The position numbers were made by a program, and so were the translations under genes. Shown here in pieces: positions 1 to 13,168 of a stretch of DNA of 49,816 nt. This stretch comes from Proteromonas lacertae (Eukaryota > Sar > Bigyra > Opalinata > Proteromonadidae). Every line of letters starts with the position of its first letter. Position 1 is the first letter of the stretch. Where the stretch lies: contig NGBS01000340.1 in assembly GCA_002245135.1 (NCBI GenBank), forward strand, positions 1 to 49,816, given 5' to 3'. The notes below the pieces were generated by a model, which was given only the letters and a program-made list of their open reading frames with translations, searched no databases and was not told the origin of the DNA.

Positions 1-1158
1 GCTCAGAATTACCACAATGGACTGGATATTTGTTGTGGAAGCACTATATTAATGCTTTAGGTGGTATATGTGTAGAAGGAGATATGAATATGAAAAATCA
101 ATGTACAGGAAAGCTGTATGTGTATTTTTTGTAGTTATTAATAGAATGAAAGTGTGTATGGTTATAAAAATCATAGATGACACTGTATAATATTCATTTT
201 ATTGTATAGACAGCATCAGATGAACAATATACTAAATCATTATATGATTGGGTTGATGAAATAGCACAAAAACCAGTAGATGTCCGTCCTCATTTTCTCA
301 TAACTCCAATGGGTGATAATTATGTTTGTTTCAATCAACGAATATGTTTATAAAGAAGTATGGAACATTTGGATTTAATACATTAATACTAGGTTCATGG
401 TATATATATATTATTTCATAGTGCTCCTGATAATGGTTTTTCTACTGATTATAAATTCGCATTAACTCCCATAATGAGAAGTGAAGAAACAGCATTACCA
501 GCAGTTGATATATTTCCATAAAAGAATGGGGTTTAGAAATGGTCTATATTAACAGACACAGTTACAATCGATTATAGTATAAATGTCATCTCAGCAATAG
601 AAAAGAATTATAAAGACATGACTTCTGAATAATGGATGTAGTAGTAAAAAGATGTGAAAGTCAAAAGTTCAATTTAATCAGCTCCTAATTGTAAATATGT
701 TAGTGATTGTGACAGTAAAGAAGATTGTGTATATCCAATGATTGATTTAAATCAATATAATACTTATCAATTAACAGAAACAATGAAAAGCTGGTTAAAA
801 TTAATACAGAATGAAGATCCAGGATGTTTTAATCTTAAATGTTGATGATCGATTTAGTACCTATTTAAATCTATTAAAAGAATTAAAATATACTCCCAGA
901 GTAATAATGGGCTTGACTCGAAGTAGTACAGTGATTATACACGAGATAGAGGTGTAGATAATACATATGTCTATTATGCAAGTGCATTCAGTGAGAGTGT
1001 TGGATATGGTTATAAAGGAGATAATAAAGCATATATGGGCAATACTGAGGATTATATTAAATATGTTTGATGATAATTATATAAACTTTTTAAATAAAAC
1101 AATTTATCCTAAATCATCAGTATCATTTAGTGGTGATTATGAATATATTGGAAGAGGG

Positions 1159-1193
<35 letters not shown>

Positions 1194-3133
1194 TATATAT
1201 ATATTATATTAATGTTCTTATATATATATAGAAGTTTGATTGGAATAACAATTCAAAGAATTACAGAATTATCATCAACCATCCGAAATGTTAATTTCGA
1301 AGATAATGCTAATTCTTTACTTCATATAAATTTTGGTAATCTTTTAGCTGTATTTGAATCATCTTTTTCTGTATGTGTTAGTGAAGATAGAGAGGAAGTA
1401 ACACAAAATTGTAAATCATTAAGTTGTAAAGAAGGATGCCAGGTTTGGGAGACATTCTTTGGGCCTGTTAGTTTTGATAATACTCATATGAATAGAGAAT
1501 TAAAATCAACATTACATCAAATACAGTCCTATGAACATTATACTGTTCCACATATTATTGCACCTTCTACATCTCCAATATGTAATAAAGATGATCATAT
1601 TTGTAGTGAAAGTAATGGTTATTCTGATTGTACTTGTCATGTAATTTATCCAGCTCCTTATACTTGGCTTCCTAAAGAAATTGATATTTATTATTTCACT
1701 GATACTACTTCATTAGCATTATTTATAACATTTAGTGTTTTGTTGATTCTATTAGATATTTTTGTATTTGTCTTTTTTAAACAGAATCAAAGGTATTATT
1801 ATATTAATATATTACATTTTTATTTTTATTTGTATAGAAAGTTTAAAATTTATAAAATACCACTAAGTTTTGGTTTTTGGTTGTTTATCCCTATATTACT
1901 GGGTATATATCAAATTTTGATAGTTGTAAGAAAGAATAATGCATCTTGTGTCTTTGAGCAGTTTATAGACAATTTTTACATTTTCTTCTACTCATTTGTA
2001 CCATATTTTGTAAATAAGGAAATAGAACAAGAGAATTTTAGAAATAATAGAATAGAGATTACCATGTTATCTTTATTCTATATATTATTGTTAGTTAGAT
2101 TAGCATTTGTAAATAGACAGGAAATTACAATAGAAAACGAATCTTTTTTTGGAATTGAATATTATAGTAAGTGTTGCAATTACCATATGCAAGAGACTGT
2201 TTCATACTTTTTATGGTTATTGTTAGCAGTTCAATTATACTATGTAATTGCTAGAAATCCTAAAAGAAGTAAACCTGTGTTTGAATTACAGGTTGTTTAT
2301 CTTGTCTATTCCATTATATTTGGAATATTACGGATGATTATAGCTTTAAATGAGCCTATAGATCGTGATCTAATATTAGTAATATACATTTGTTATTATA
2401 TATTATCACTTCTTTATATGATTCCAATTGTATATTTTGTCATTTCCAAACGTGCAACAGTATCTTTTCATGATTTTACACTCAAAAGTATTCAAAGAAA
2501 GAATTTGAAACATTTTCTACATAACAAGCTCCTGAGAGAACATTTGATATGTTTTTGTGAAGAAAAATATGCAAAAGCAATTGAATTTTATGGTGATGTT
2601 AGAGAATATGAAAAGATTAAAGATAAAAGTATTCTACAACAAAAAGCAGAAGAAATATTAAGAAGATATATAGAAGTAGATTATGAGTTTTTAAATGTCG
2701 ATATTAGAGAACATATTAATTCACATTATGCACTTATTGTATAATATTTTTTATTTAATTTTTATTTGAATAGTCTAATAGATTATATCGTGAAGCTAGA
2801 GATTCTGCATTTGAATATATATTAGTTAACATTTGGCCATCATTTTATAGATCTTCTGAATATGAACATTCATTATCTGATGTTGATAATTTGAGATATA
2901 TGTTGTCTAGAAGTAATACAATTCGTAAATCAATAGAAATATCTTTAAATGTTTCAATTTTGAATGAATCATTATCTGCTGAAGAGAAAGATGAGATATT
3001 GTGTAAATATAAAATTAGAGGCTCTTCTTTATCATCAAAAGCTAATAGATCAACCACTAAGTCAATATCTCGTACATCTACATCACAACATTCTCGTGTT
3101 TCATTAGCTAGTAAGAATGAGAAAAAGAAATAA
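1..3133 (+). CDS. 7TM receptor-like protein with C-terminal RGS domain (5' end missing)
   Basis: The 3' two thirds are clear. From 1212 a Cys-rich extracellular stretch is followed by six or seven hydrophobic segments (first at about 1702-1770, last near 2380-2450). An RGS domain then begins near 2470 (F..F...LLREHLICFCEEKYAKAIEF) and ends after a 35-nt intron (2739-2773) with REARDSAFEYI. A 45-nt in-frame intron is likely at 1793-1837 (GTATTA...TATAG), since it would otherwise code a run of Tyr and Phe. 7TM-RGS proteins speed GTP hydrolysis on G-alpha at the plasma membrane. Upstream (1-1160) several pieces of ectodomain lie in different frames, some joined by good small introns (116-144, 185-209) and some not. 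One piece, KKYGTFGFNTLILGS, is reminiscent of the MACPF signature, weakly. The left edge cuts the gene. The 5' half is either decayed or contains sequence errors. Confidence 0.7.
1158..1211. repeat. (TA)n microsatellite
   Basis: A run of alternating TA with two small interruptions lies between the ectodomain fragments and the long 7TM exon. It may fall in an intron of the 7TM-RGS gene. Its length is probably variable and prone to sequencing error. Confidence 0.9.
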
Positions 3134-3372
3134 AAAAACGAGTGATATAGTATTATAAGTTAAGAATTTCCTTTGTTTTGTGTAATCTTAAGTATTTAAA
3201 ATTTAATTTTTATTATGTTTGGGTTGATTTGTATAATATTTTTAATTGTTGTATAACTAATTAAATTGTATATTATTAACCCATATTGGAAACGAGATTC
3301 ATTCTGAAATTTAAATCGGTTTATTCAACGGATGTTGGTGAAACGAATATTTTTTTTAATTCTATAGAAGAA

Positions 3373-4537
3373 ATGAATGAAATTCCTACAACAACCGAGG
3401 TAGATACAAACTCTCTGAACGAAAATTCTATCTTATTTGCTAAATACTTTAATAGTATCCTTGTTACCTTTATTTTTAGTGAATAATTCTGAGATTCAAC
3501 ACATTAAAAAGAAATATAATTACCTACTAAAGTAACTACTAAAAATATATTTAATAGAAATTTTATAACTAACAAAGAGAATAAATATGTATTCTTAGAT
3601 GCGTTCGGCTGTCATTTGAAGCAATTTAACCATTTTTTATATGATCAATATCGTATATAACCCCATTTAATATTTCCTAGAAGACTCTTTTATACCTTGG
3701 AACGATTTCTTTCAAATAGTAGTATTCCTCTGTCTTGCACCTTGTGTAGCAGTTTTTTATGGTATATTTATGATAATTTATTACAATATTATAGCTATAT
3801 TGAATATACAAAATAATATTGGTGGATTAGTTGATTTTGAGAGTGTGAAAAAGATGGCTTATTTATTTAATACAGATGTGTTGACTGTTGGTGTTATTGA
3901 AGACACTTTTCATCATTTAGATTTAAACGATGATGGCTATTTGAGTTTGCATCAATTCTTCAATTTCACTTCAAGAACTGCTATTCTTTGGAAACCATTA
4001 TATTATTATCGTATCATTCTCATAGAAGTATTTTTTCCTGAAGGTAGCTATGGAACTGTTCTAAATAGAAAGTTAAACCTAAGAAGTACTTTAGACTACA
4101 TGAGTCGTCACAATAATAAATTACCACCATTAAGATGTAGTGAATCTATATCACGTAAATTAAAGGGATTACCACATCCTTTGAAATTTGATTATGTAGA
4201 GGATGCATCTAGAAGCAGTGGCAGTAGGTCTTCAATTGCATTTGCTGATTTAACAGAAATATTCATTAAATTATACAACCCTGAATATGTGTTACTTCAT
4301 GAAACTCTTTCTTCAAAACATTTAAAAAGCTTTACTACAACAGATACACTCAGAAATATAGACTATTACTATGTGTTATTGAGGAAGAAATATCGTTGGA
4401 AAGAGAGTTTATCTAACGTTAACTTCTCTTCAATAGAATTTAAACTATCAACTTCGAGAAGTAAGTCCATATTAAAACAATCATCAAGCAGTCACTCATC
4501 TAAATATGCAGTAACTCCTTTGATTGATTATCCTTAA
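3373..4537 (+). CDS. EF-hand family protein, copy 1 of 4
   Basis: This multi-exon gene has a likely start at ATG 3373 (MNEIPTTTEVD), chosen because copies 2 and 3 start at the matching place. Four small GT-AG introns (for example the one starting GTATCCTTG near 3457 and the one starting GTATATAAC near 3652) restore one frame into the long last exon. The protein has a helical N-terminal half with WNDFFQIVVFLCLAP, then an EF-hand loop DLNDDGYLSLHQ. That loop has Asp/Asn/Asp at positions 1, 3 and 5 and Gly at 6, but Gln instead of Glu at 12. SRTAILWKPL, a Ser-rich linker and FADLTEIFIKLYNPEY follow. I do not recognise a named family, and it does not have the four loops of a calcineurin B-like protein. 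A calcium-linked role is inferred from the single good loop. Confidence 0.75.
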
Positions 4538-5317
4538 CAACAGTTAATATTTCATAATAAAAATAGATAATATAAGTTTAATATATTTTAAAAATGTAAT
4601 ATACATAAGGAATATTTTTGCTTTATTCAAATTTTATTTTATATAAAAATGTATCCGTTTCATAATTCAAATTTTACTTTTTTAAGGTTGTTTAAGGTTA
4701 TTTAGTTACAAGCAAAATAGAAGATTAGCATTGAACTGAATATATCTATACAGGAAATATGGTTTAAAGAAAATAGAATGTTTTTAAAAGTATATACAGT
4801 TGATTATATATTTAGTGGATTATACATGTATGTGTCAAACGTATATTTTGAATATATATGAAATAATGGATATATAAGGAAGAGAGATAATAATTACTAT
4901 TGTTTGTTGTGTAAACGAAAAGAAGATAATAAAATTCTACTACAGAATTGCTATTAATAAATCAAATAGAAACAATATAGATTAATGAAAAAATGTAAAT
5001 ATCCGATGGTAATTATTCAAAATTGATTTAAACCATCAATCTTTCTTTTATAACCATATATAAGTTATTTTTAAAAAGTGGAGAGAATTAAATTATGAAT
5101 AATATTATATATATAACTCGTTACTGCTAGTAATGAAAATATAATGTATTTGTATTTTTGTTTTGGATTGATTATATAAAATATTTATTATTCTAACCTG
5201 TATAAACATTTTGTTTATTTTAAACTCAAAATTATAGTAAGAGTATTTTTTAAATTCTTTTTTGAATTTATTTAACGTCATTAGAGAAACGAATCTATTT
5301 TAATTACAACATTAGAA
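4538..5317. other. Intergenic spacer of EF-hand array (repeated at 6488-7267)
   Basis: AT-rich sequence without an open frame of note. It must hold the 3' end of one EF-hand gene and the promoter of the next. The same 780 bp is present unchanged between copies 2 and 3. Confidence 0.6.
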
Positions 5318-6487
5318 ATGGATGAAATTTCCCCAATGATTAAAGAAGATCCCAATTCATTGAATGAAAACTCAATTTTGTTTGCTAAATATTTCAATCG
5401 TATGTTATTTTGGTCTAGTTTTAGTTAATAATTATGAGATTCAACACATAAAAAAGAAATACGACTATTTCCAGAAGTAATAATTGATTTTATATTTAAT
5501 AGTACTATTAATGGCAGTAAGGAAAGGAATTTTATTTTTTTGGAAGTGTTTGGTTGTCATTTAAAAGCATTTAATCATCTCTTATACGATCATTATGGTA
5601 TATGATAATATTTGCTTTATCTATAGAAAGCAGCTCGATGCCTTGGAACGATTTCTTTCAAATAACCGTATTTTTATGCCTTGCTCCAAATATAGGAGTG
5701 TTCTTTGGTATTTAATTGTTATATATAATATAATTAAATATAGCTTTGTTGAATATGGATAATAGTTTTAAAAGGATTAGTTGATTTTAAGAGTGTAAAA
5801 AAGATGGCAAAGTTATTTGATACTGATATTTTAGCGCTAGGCGTAGTTGAAGAATCATTTAATCATCTGGATATCAATTTTGATGGTTATTTGAGTTTGC
5901 ATCAATTCTTCAACTTTGCTTCAAGAACTGCTATTCTTTGGAAACCATTGTATTATGCACGCATTATGTTATTGGAAGTATTTTTCCCCAAAGGAAGTTA
6001 TGCCTATATATTCAACAGAAAATTAAGTGTAAAAACTACTATCGATTATATGAATGATCATAATGGCAATTTACCACCATTAAGATGTAGTGAATCTATA
6101 TCACGTAAATTAAAGGGATTACCACATCCTTTGAAATTTGATTATGTAGAGGATGCATCTAGAAGCAGTGGCAGTAGGTCTTCAATTGCATTTGCTGATT
6201 TAACAGAAATATTCATTAAATTATACAACCCTGAATATGTGTTACTTCATGAAACTCTTTCTTCAAAACATTTAAAAAGCTTTACTACAACAGATACACT
6301 CAGAAATATAGACTATTACTATGTGTTATTGAGGAAGAAATATCGTTGGAAAGAGAGTTTATCTAACGTTAACTTCTCTTCAATAGAATTTAAACTATCA
6401 ACTTCGAGAAGTAAGTCCATATTAAAACAATCATCAAGCAGTCACTCATCTAAATATGCAGTAACTCCTTTGATTGATTATCCTTAA
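5318..6487 (+). CDS. EF-hand family protein, copy 2 of 4 (hybrid of copies 1 and 3)
   Basis: It starts at ATG 5318 (MDEISPMIKED) and has the same exon plan as copy 1. The intron before the EF-hand exon ends at GATAATAG (about 5767), which brings VLKGLVDFKSVKK into frame. The EF-hand loop is DINFDGYLSLHQ. The 5' half and upstream spacer are identical to copy 3, while the 3' end (NVNFSSIEFKLSTSRS) and downstream spacer are identical to copy 1. The gene is therefore a chimera whose joint lies in the core shared by all copies, about 6070-6370. It looks intact and should encode a protein as sound as its parents. The function is unknown beyond the EF-hand. Confidence 0.75.
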
Positions 6488-7267
6488 CAACAGTTAATAT
6501 TTCATAATAAAAATAGATAATATAAGTTTAATATATTTTAAAAATGTAATATACATAAGGAATATTTTTGCTTTATTCAAATTTTATTTTATATAAAAAT
6601 GTATCCGTTTCATAATTCAAATTTTACTTTTTTAAGGTTGTTTAAGGTTATTTAGTTACAAGCAAAATAGAAGATTAGCATTGAACTGAATATATCTATA
6701 CAGGAAATATGGTTTAAAGAAAATAGAATGTTTTTAAAAGTATATACAGTTGATTATATATTTAGTGGATTATACATGTATGTGTCAAACGTATATTTTG
6801 AATATATATGAAATAATGGATATATAAGGAAGAGAGATAATAATTACTATTGTTTGTTGTGTAAACGAAAAGAAGATAATAAAATTCTACTACAGAATTG
6901 CTATTAATAAATCAAATAGAAACAATATAGATTAATGAAAAAATGTAAATATCCGATGGTAATTATTCAAAATTGATTTAAACCATCAATCTTTCTTTTA
7001 TAACCATATATAAGTTATTTTTAAAAAGTGGAGAGAATTAAATTATGAATAATATTATATATATAACTCGTTACTGCTAGTAATGAAAATATAATGTATT
7101 TGTATTTTTGTTTTGGATTGATTATATAAAATATTTATTATTCTAACCTGTATAAACATTTTGTTTATTTTAAACTCAAAATTATAGTAAGAGTATTTTT
7201 TAAATTCTTTTTTGAATTTATTTAACGTCATTAGAGAAACGAATCTATTTTAATTACAACATTAGAA

Positions 7268-8437
7268 ATGGATGAAATTTCCCCAATGATTAAAGAAGAT
7301 CCCAATTCATTGAATGAAAACTCAATTTTGTTTGCTAAATATTTCAATCGTATGTTATTTTGGTCTAGTTTTAGTTAATAATTATGAGATTCAACACATA
7401 AAAAAGAAATACGACTATTTCCAGAAGTAATAATTGATTTTATATTTAATAGTACTATTAATGGCAGTAAGGAAAGGAATTTTATTTTTTTGGAAGTGTT
7501 TGGTTGTCATTTAAAAGCATTTAATCATCTCTTATACGATCATTATGGTATATGATAATATTTGCTTTATCTATAGAAAGCAGCTCGATGCCTTGGAACG
7601 ATTTCTTTCAAATAACCGTATTTTTATGCCTTGCTCCAAATATAGGAGTGTTCTTTGGTATTTAATTGTTATATATAATATAATTAAATATAGCTTTGTT
7701 GAATATGGATAATAGTTTTAAAAGGATTAGTTGATTTTAAGAGTGTAAAAAAGATGGCAAAGTTATTTGATACTGATATTTTAGCGCTAGGCGTAGTTGA
7801 AGAATCATTTAATCATCTGGATATCAATTTTGATGGTTATTTGAGTTTGCATCAATTCTTCAACTTTGCTTCAAGAACTGCTATTCTTTGGAAACCATTG
7901 TATTATGCACGCATTATGTTATTGGAAGTATTTTTCCCCAAAGGAAGTTATGCCTATATATTCAACAGAAAATTAAGTGTAAAAACTACTATCGATTATA
8001 TGAATGATCATAATGGCAATTTACCACCATTAAGATGTAGTGAATCTATATCACGTAAATTAAAGGGATTACCACATCCTTTGAAATTTGATTATGTAGA
8101 GGATGCATCTAGAAGCAGTGGCAGTAGGTCTTCAATTGCATTTGCTGATTTAACAGAAATATTCATTAAATTATACAACCCTGAATATGTGTTACTTCAT
8201 GAAACTCTTTCTTCAAAACATTTAAAAAGCTTTACTACAACAGATACACTCAGAAATATAGACTATTACTATGTGTTATTGAGGAAGAAATATCGTTGGA
8301 AAGAGAGTTTATCTAACGTTAAAATCTCTTCAATAGATTTTAAACTGTCATCTGGAAGGAATAAATCGATCTTAAAACAATCATCAAGCAGTCACTCATC
8401 TAAATATGCAGTAACTCCTGTGACTGAAGATATTTAG
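7268..8437 (+). CDS. EF-hand family protein, copy 3 of 4
   Basis: The start is ATG 7268. All exons up to about 8320 are identical to copy 2. After that the C-terminus is its own (KISSIDFKLSSGRNKS, ending VTEDI), and the downstream spacer is unrelated to that after copies 1 and 2. The EF-hand loop DINFDGYLSLHQ and the FADLTEIFIKLYNP block are kept. It is best read as the right-hand parent of the hybrid copy 2. There is no signal peptide or clear membrane anchor apart from a short hydrophobic stretch in the N-terminal half (ITVFLCLAPNIGVFF). Confidence 0.75.
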
Positions 8438-8672
8438 AATTATAATGTGTTCTACATCAGAAAATAAATGATAATAATTTAATACAGTATAATATAGTCA
8501 GAATTGGAAATATTTTTGAGTGTTTTTGTTGGTTTATGGTCATTTCTCATAATCTTGAATATTCACTTTAAAAAACTACTCATTTTAGATGTATATGTTT
8601 TAGCATAATACTTATATTCAATAACACAGTTGCCATCAACATAATACAATTATATTTCACGTATAACGAATA

Positions 8673-10255
8673 ATGATGAAAATAATACCTTCTTCATCCG
8701 ATGCTGAGCATGAGCTATCAGATGAGTCTATTTCATATGCATGTTATTTATATTGTATTTATCTTATTTATCTTGTGTGTATTAGTAAATCACCACGAGA
8801 TAAAATTCATTAAGTCAAAATTTTATAAATAGTATATTAATATGATGTTTATATTTATTGTAATAGTTTGCAACACATTCATAAAACAGCTGGCAATAGT
8901 TTTTCTTCATTTCTGAATCTTGAACCAATCCCTCTTCATTCCTATCTAACATCTATATATCCTAAACATATTTTAACATGGGATGGATTTTTTCAACTAA
9001 GTCTGTTTTTTTCTTTTGCTCCAACTCATGAACTATTGTATGGTCTTTTTAGCACGATGAATACATTTAATGGTACAGTAATGTGGGTATATTTATAATT
9101 ATTTACATATAATATCCTGTAGACTCATATTAATTCATTACTATCGTTGTTACAAACTCAAATATACTGTGATGAGATATATGAAATGTTATTTAGAAAA
9201 TATGATACGTATATTATTTATATAATCATATAATTCGATATAGAAATTACAGAGGATGTCTTAATTTCAAAGATTTCCTTAGTTTTGCAGTGAAAACTGA
9301 AATTTTATGGAGACCAATCTTTATTCTACAAAATACAATAATAAAGCAGATAATAACACCCAAAATAGTGAAAGTAATAAATAATCGTCGTAATTCAATA
9401 TACACAATAAAGATGTATAAGAGATTAAATAACAATAAATATCCTAAAGAATCCTGCCTACGTAATATAATGAATCACATCACTTTACATTATAACCCAT
9501 TAGAATTTGATTATGAAAATGATGATGATGATGATGATGATGAAGAAGAAAATGAAGATAATGTTGATATAGATTATTATAACTACACTGCATCAGCAAA
9601 TAATAATAATAATAATAATAGCAAGACTTTACAACCAAAACAACCTATACGCAATTCAAAACTGAGAATAAATTCATTAGAAACAATCAAAAAGAAAGAT
9701 ACAATAAATAGAATCAGTGGTGAGAATAGTAGTAGTAGTGAAACAAAAACTACAACCAGAACTATAAAAACCACCACTACCACCACCACAACAACAACAA
9801 CAATTAGTAACAAAACAACAATTAACATTAATAATAATAATAAGAAAAGTCATATTTTACTTTCATTTAGTGATTTAACTATCATATTTGCTAAGAAATA
9901 CAATCCTCTGTGTGATGAACAAAATGGTCATTTTGGTGTAACTTTAGCATTATACAGATATAATACATCTCGTGAATATGATGATAATGATAGTAAAATG
10001 TATTATTACCCATCTTCTACATCCTCTAATAATACAACAGATGGCTTATCATTAGGTTCACGACTATCTAAATTATCGAATAATATTGTAATACCACCAC
10101 CACAACAACAACGACAATCATTTCAATTGAATAATCATATAATTAATAAACAATTGTCAAAATGTGAGAGTGTAATAAGAGCTGAGAAAACTCCTAGCCA
10201 TCATAACACAATGAATAATATAAATAATAATAATAATAATAATAACTTTTTCTAA
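8673..10255 (+). CDS. EF-hand family protein, divergent copy 4 with low-complexity insertions
   Basis: The start ATG 8673 gives MMKIIPSSSDAEHELSDES, matching the N-terminus of copies 1-3. A spliced second exon reads NHHEIKFIKSKFY, parallel to NNSEIQHIKKKYN of copy 1. Further exons at about 8866-9090 (WDGFFQLSLFFSFAP) and 9120-9220 match the same plan. The last exon begins near 9245 with GCLNFKDFLSFAVKTEILWRP, equivalent to GYLSLHQFFNFTSRTAILWKP. The EF-hand loop is poorer here, so calcium binding may be lost. FSDLTIIFAKKYNP is shared with the other copies. Between these blocks are long runs of Asp, Glu, Asn and Thr (9516-9840) and an Asn tail (10225-10248). Confidence 0.6.
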
Positions 10256-10336
10256 TAATTTAAGATTATTATTTATATTCTATTTAATTAATGAAAATTA
10301 CATTATACAACAACAAATCAAGAAAAAAGATCAGAC

Positions 10337-10813
10337 TTATGTGTATAACATGTTACAAAAAACAGATTAATTGAAATATTAATAGTTTTTTGTTATTATT
10401 TTTATTAACTATTTATTATGATCACTTAAAACAGGGTTATATGAAATGGTCATGTCAGAAAGATCAGTTTTTGACCAATTGGTTGATAAGTTTTTACTAT
10501 TCTTGTAATTTGATTTTATACTTTCCAATGAGTAATACTATTACGTTATATATTTAATATATGGTTCGGAATGATATTAAAAATTTGAAAGAAAGATGAC
10601 AAACTTTTTGGCTTGATAGAAATGTATTTTCTTGTATTTCTATATTTTCACACTTACAATCATTTAGAGTGAATTGTTGTGATATCAGTACTATCTATGC
10701 TACTTAATTTAACTTCTGATAATGTTAGAAACATTTGTAGGGGTGTGTTTAGTCAAATTTCTCTGTGTCAGGTGATATTGAATAATAAAATGAGATATCA
10801 ATTAATATTTATT
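10337..10813 (+). repeat. 480-bp interspersed repeat, copy a
   Basis: It starts with GTGTATAACATGTTACAAAA and ends with ATCAATTAATATTTATTA. It matches 21173-21649 in the same orientation with a few per cent of differences. It has no long open frame and lies after EF-hand copy 4. The 3' boundary is sharp: at the second copy the GC-rich element begins within a few bases of it. Confidence 0.8.
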
Positions 10814-11655
10814 AAGAAGTGAAAATAGAAGAGGAATATGGTTATTGATATTAGTTTTAATTTTAGAGTAATTAGAAGAATATAGGTTATAAAAACAGTA
10901 ATAAATTAAGACTTATTGTGTAGAAGTAAATATAAGAATAAAAAAGAAATAGGTTTAGAAAATATATAATACAGTCAGACGATGTTATTGAATGAGATTA
11001 ATATAAAATTCTTAGGTAGTTATGATTTCTTCTATTTGCCAATTGATTTTAAGAACAGTTGTAATGTTGGTTATGCTTTTATAGATTTTATCAATCCAAT
11101 GCAATAATAGAATTCTATAAAATTTAATAATCGAAAGTGGAATAAGTTTAACAGTGAAAAAATCTGTGATATAAAATATGGTAGAATTCAAGGTAAAGAA
11201 GGACTTATTTCCTATTGATTGTTATAATTCTATGTTGAAATAAATATCTTCATATCAAATTTGTATAATTGTTATGTTTTCTTCTAATTAATATTGTTTT
11301 GTTATACAGTTTATAAACATCATTAACAATATTCAATTAATGATTTACAATAAATATTGTATTTTACGCTGTAATGGTAATGAAAATGAATTGGCTTGAA
11401 TTTAAAAAATGAATTATGACAAACACGAAATAGTTAGTAATCATTGAATATTAAATATTGAAGAACATTTAAGAAGTTAATGGAGTTTTGAAATAACAAA
11501 TATTTAAAACATAATACAGTTAATGAAAGTAAAAATTAAAAAATATGAAGAATTATACTAACCATATACGTATGACAGTAATATTCCACATGAAATACAA
11601 ATTGTTTCAGATGTTCTTCTTGCAAGAAGATCTTCTAAATATGACGGAAATGAAT
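10814..11655. other. AT-rich spacer
   Basis: No coding region supported. Near 11508 a short stretch (AACATAATACAGTTAAT) matches 39387, the 3' flank of the third P-loop gene copy, so the duplicated unit once reached this far. Bases 11560-11655 look like 3'-terminal coding sequence of the neighbouring P-loop gene in another frame. Confidence 0.5.
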
Positions 11656-13135
11656 TTACATCTCTACCTGGGGAATTATATAAAACAAACCAAAACCATC
11701 TTCATTTTTTCTTGTATATATTTTATATAAATTCATAAGTATATAAACCATTTCAGGTGATAAATCATGTCTTTTACTAATAGTAAACTGAATACCCATA
11801 GGATCAATAAATGCATCAATATCAGGAAATCCTCCATTGTAACTTAAATCGAATAAATTCATTTCTTTTTTATTCATTCTTTTACCTAAATCAATATCAT
11901 CTTTAACTTCCACTACTTCAACATTTTTTATCTTGTCTTTTGTCGTTTTATGTTTTCTATCTTTATATATTTTATCAATAATTAATTCTTTTAAATTGTT
12001 ATTTAAATCACACATTTTATTTATTATCATTTCTCTAAATCTTTCATTACTTTCCAATAAATATAACATTATATTCTCATATATACATCCAATTATACTT
12101 CCATTTGTAGATTTAAACAATAAATTTATCATCTCTTTGCATTCTTCTATTGAAGTAATTTTGAATAGTACTTTCGTAGCTATTTTTTGAACTGTTTTAG
12201 ATATGAATATCAAATGATTGGATTCAGTAACATCTTCATATGTTTCATATATTAATATTTTATTATATTTTGTATTGTTTTCATCTTTCGAAAGAGAAGA
12301 TAAACTAATTCCTTTTATAATGTCTTTGATTTTGTGATTTTCTTTCATTTTAGTAAGTTCATATTTAATCATTTCTTCATCACATTCTTTATTTCCAATT
12401 ATACCTCCATAATATTCATAATTCTTTCTATATAATTTTATTCTTCTTTCATAACCCTTTTTATCTCCAGATTTTAATGTTGATCTTTCTCTTAATTCAC
12501 ATCTATTAATAAAATGTTTTGCAGGTATAAAATATTTAGAATTTTCTAGAATTATTACTTCTTCTACTTCTTCTTTTGTAAATGGAGGTATATACATTAC
12601 CAGAGGATATCTCTTACTCTCAAATGTTTTATACTTTTTATCACATGGATCAGCTAATAGTATTATCATTTTTGCATCAGCATAATCATCTTCTCCAATT
12701 ACACCTCCATCACAAATTAATATATAATCTTTGTCTATTTCACATTCATTATAACCTTTTATTCTCTCTCCGTTTCCATCTATATGTTTTATTCTAACTT
12801 TTTCATTCCTCTTTTCATGAATATATTCTTTTATAACATTCGCTAATATTAATTTTCCTATTCCAGCTTGTCCAAATATTAAATAGTTCTTTTGATGTTT
12901 AAAATCTAGATTCATACCTTCAGGATAAATAATATCCAAAATTGATTTATAACATTTTCTCATCAAATAAATAGTCTCAGCATCTATATCAGCAAATATT
13001 TCAAAATCCACTTTTTCTGGTAGTTTACATAATGGTGATGGATTTTCAGTTACAGCTTCTTCCTCTTCATCATCTTCCTCTTCCTCCCTCTCCTTCTCTT
13101 TCTCTTCTCTTTTTTCTTCTTCTATTTCTATTTCA

Positions 13136-13168
<33 letters not shown>

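Larger units (their letters stand above)
4120..8320 (+). repeat. Perfect tandem duplication, period 1950 bp
   Basis: The stretch 4120-6370 reappears at 6070-8320 with no difference that I can find. Exons, introns and the 0.8-kb spacer are included. The repeat covers two overlapping units and is bounded on both sides inside EF-hand genes. This shows a very recent unequal exchange, or less likely an assembly artefact. Confidence 0.85.

Noticed and set aside
3373-8437. Calcineurin B-like (CBL) partners of the CIPK
   Set aside because: Only one convincing EF-hand loop and no CBL signature or N-myristoylation motif, so the link to the kinase is not supported.
9583-9828. Minus-strand frame of Val/Leu/Ile runs
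   Set aside because: It is the antisense of the Asn/Thr repeat tract in EF-hand copy 4.
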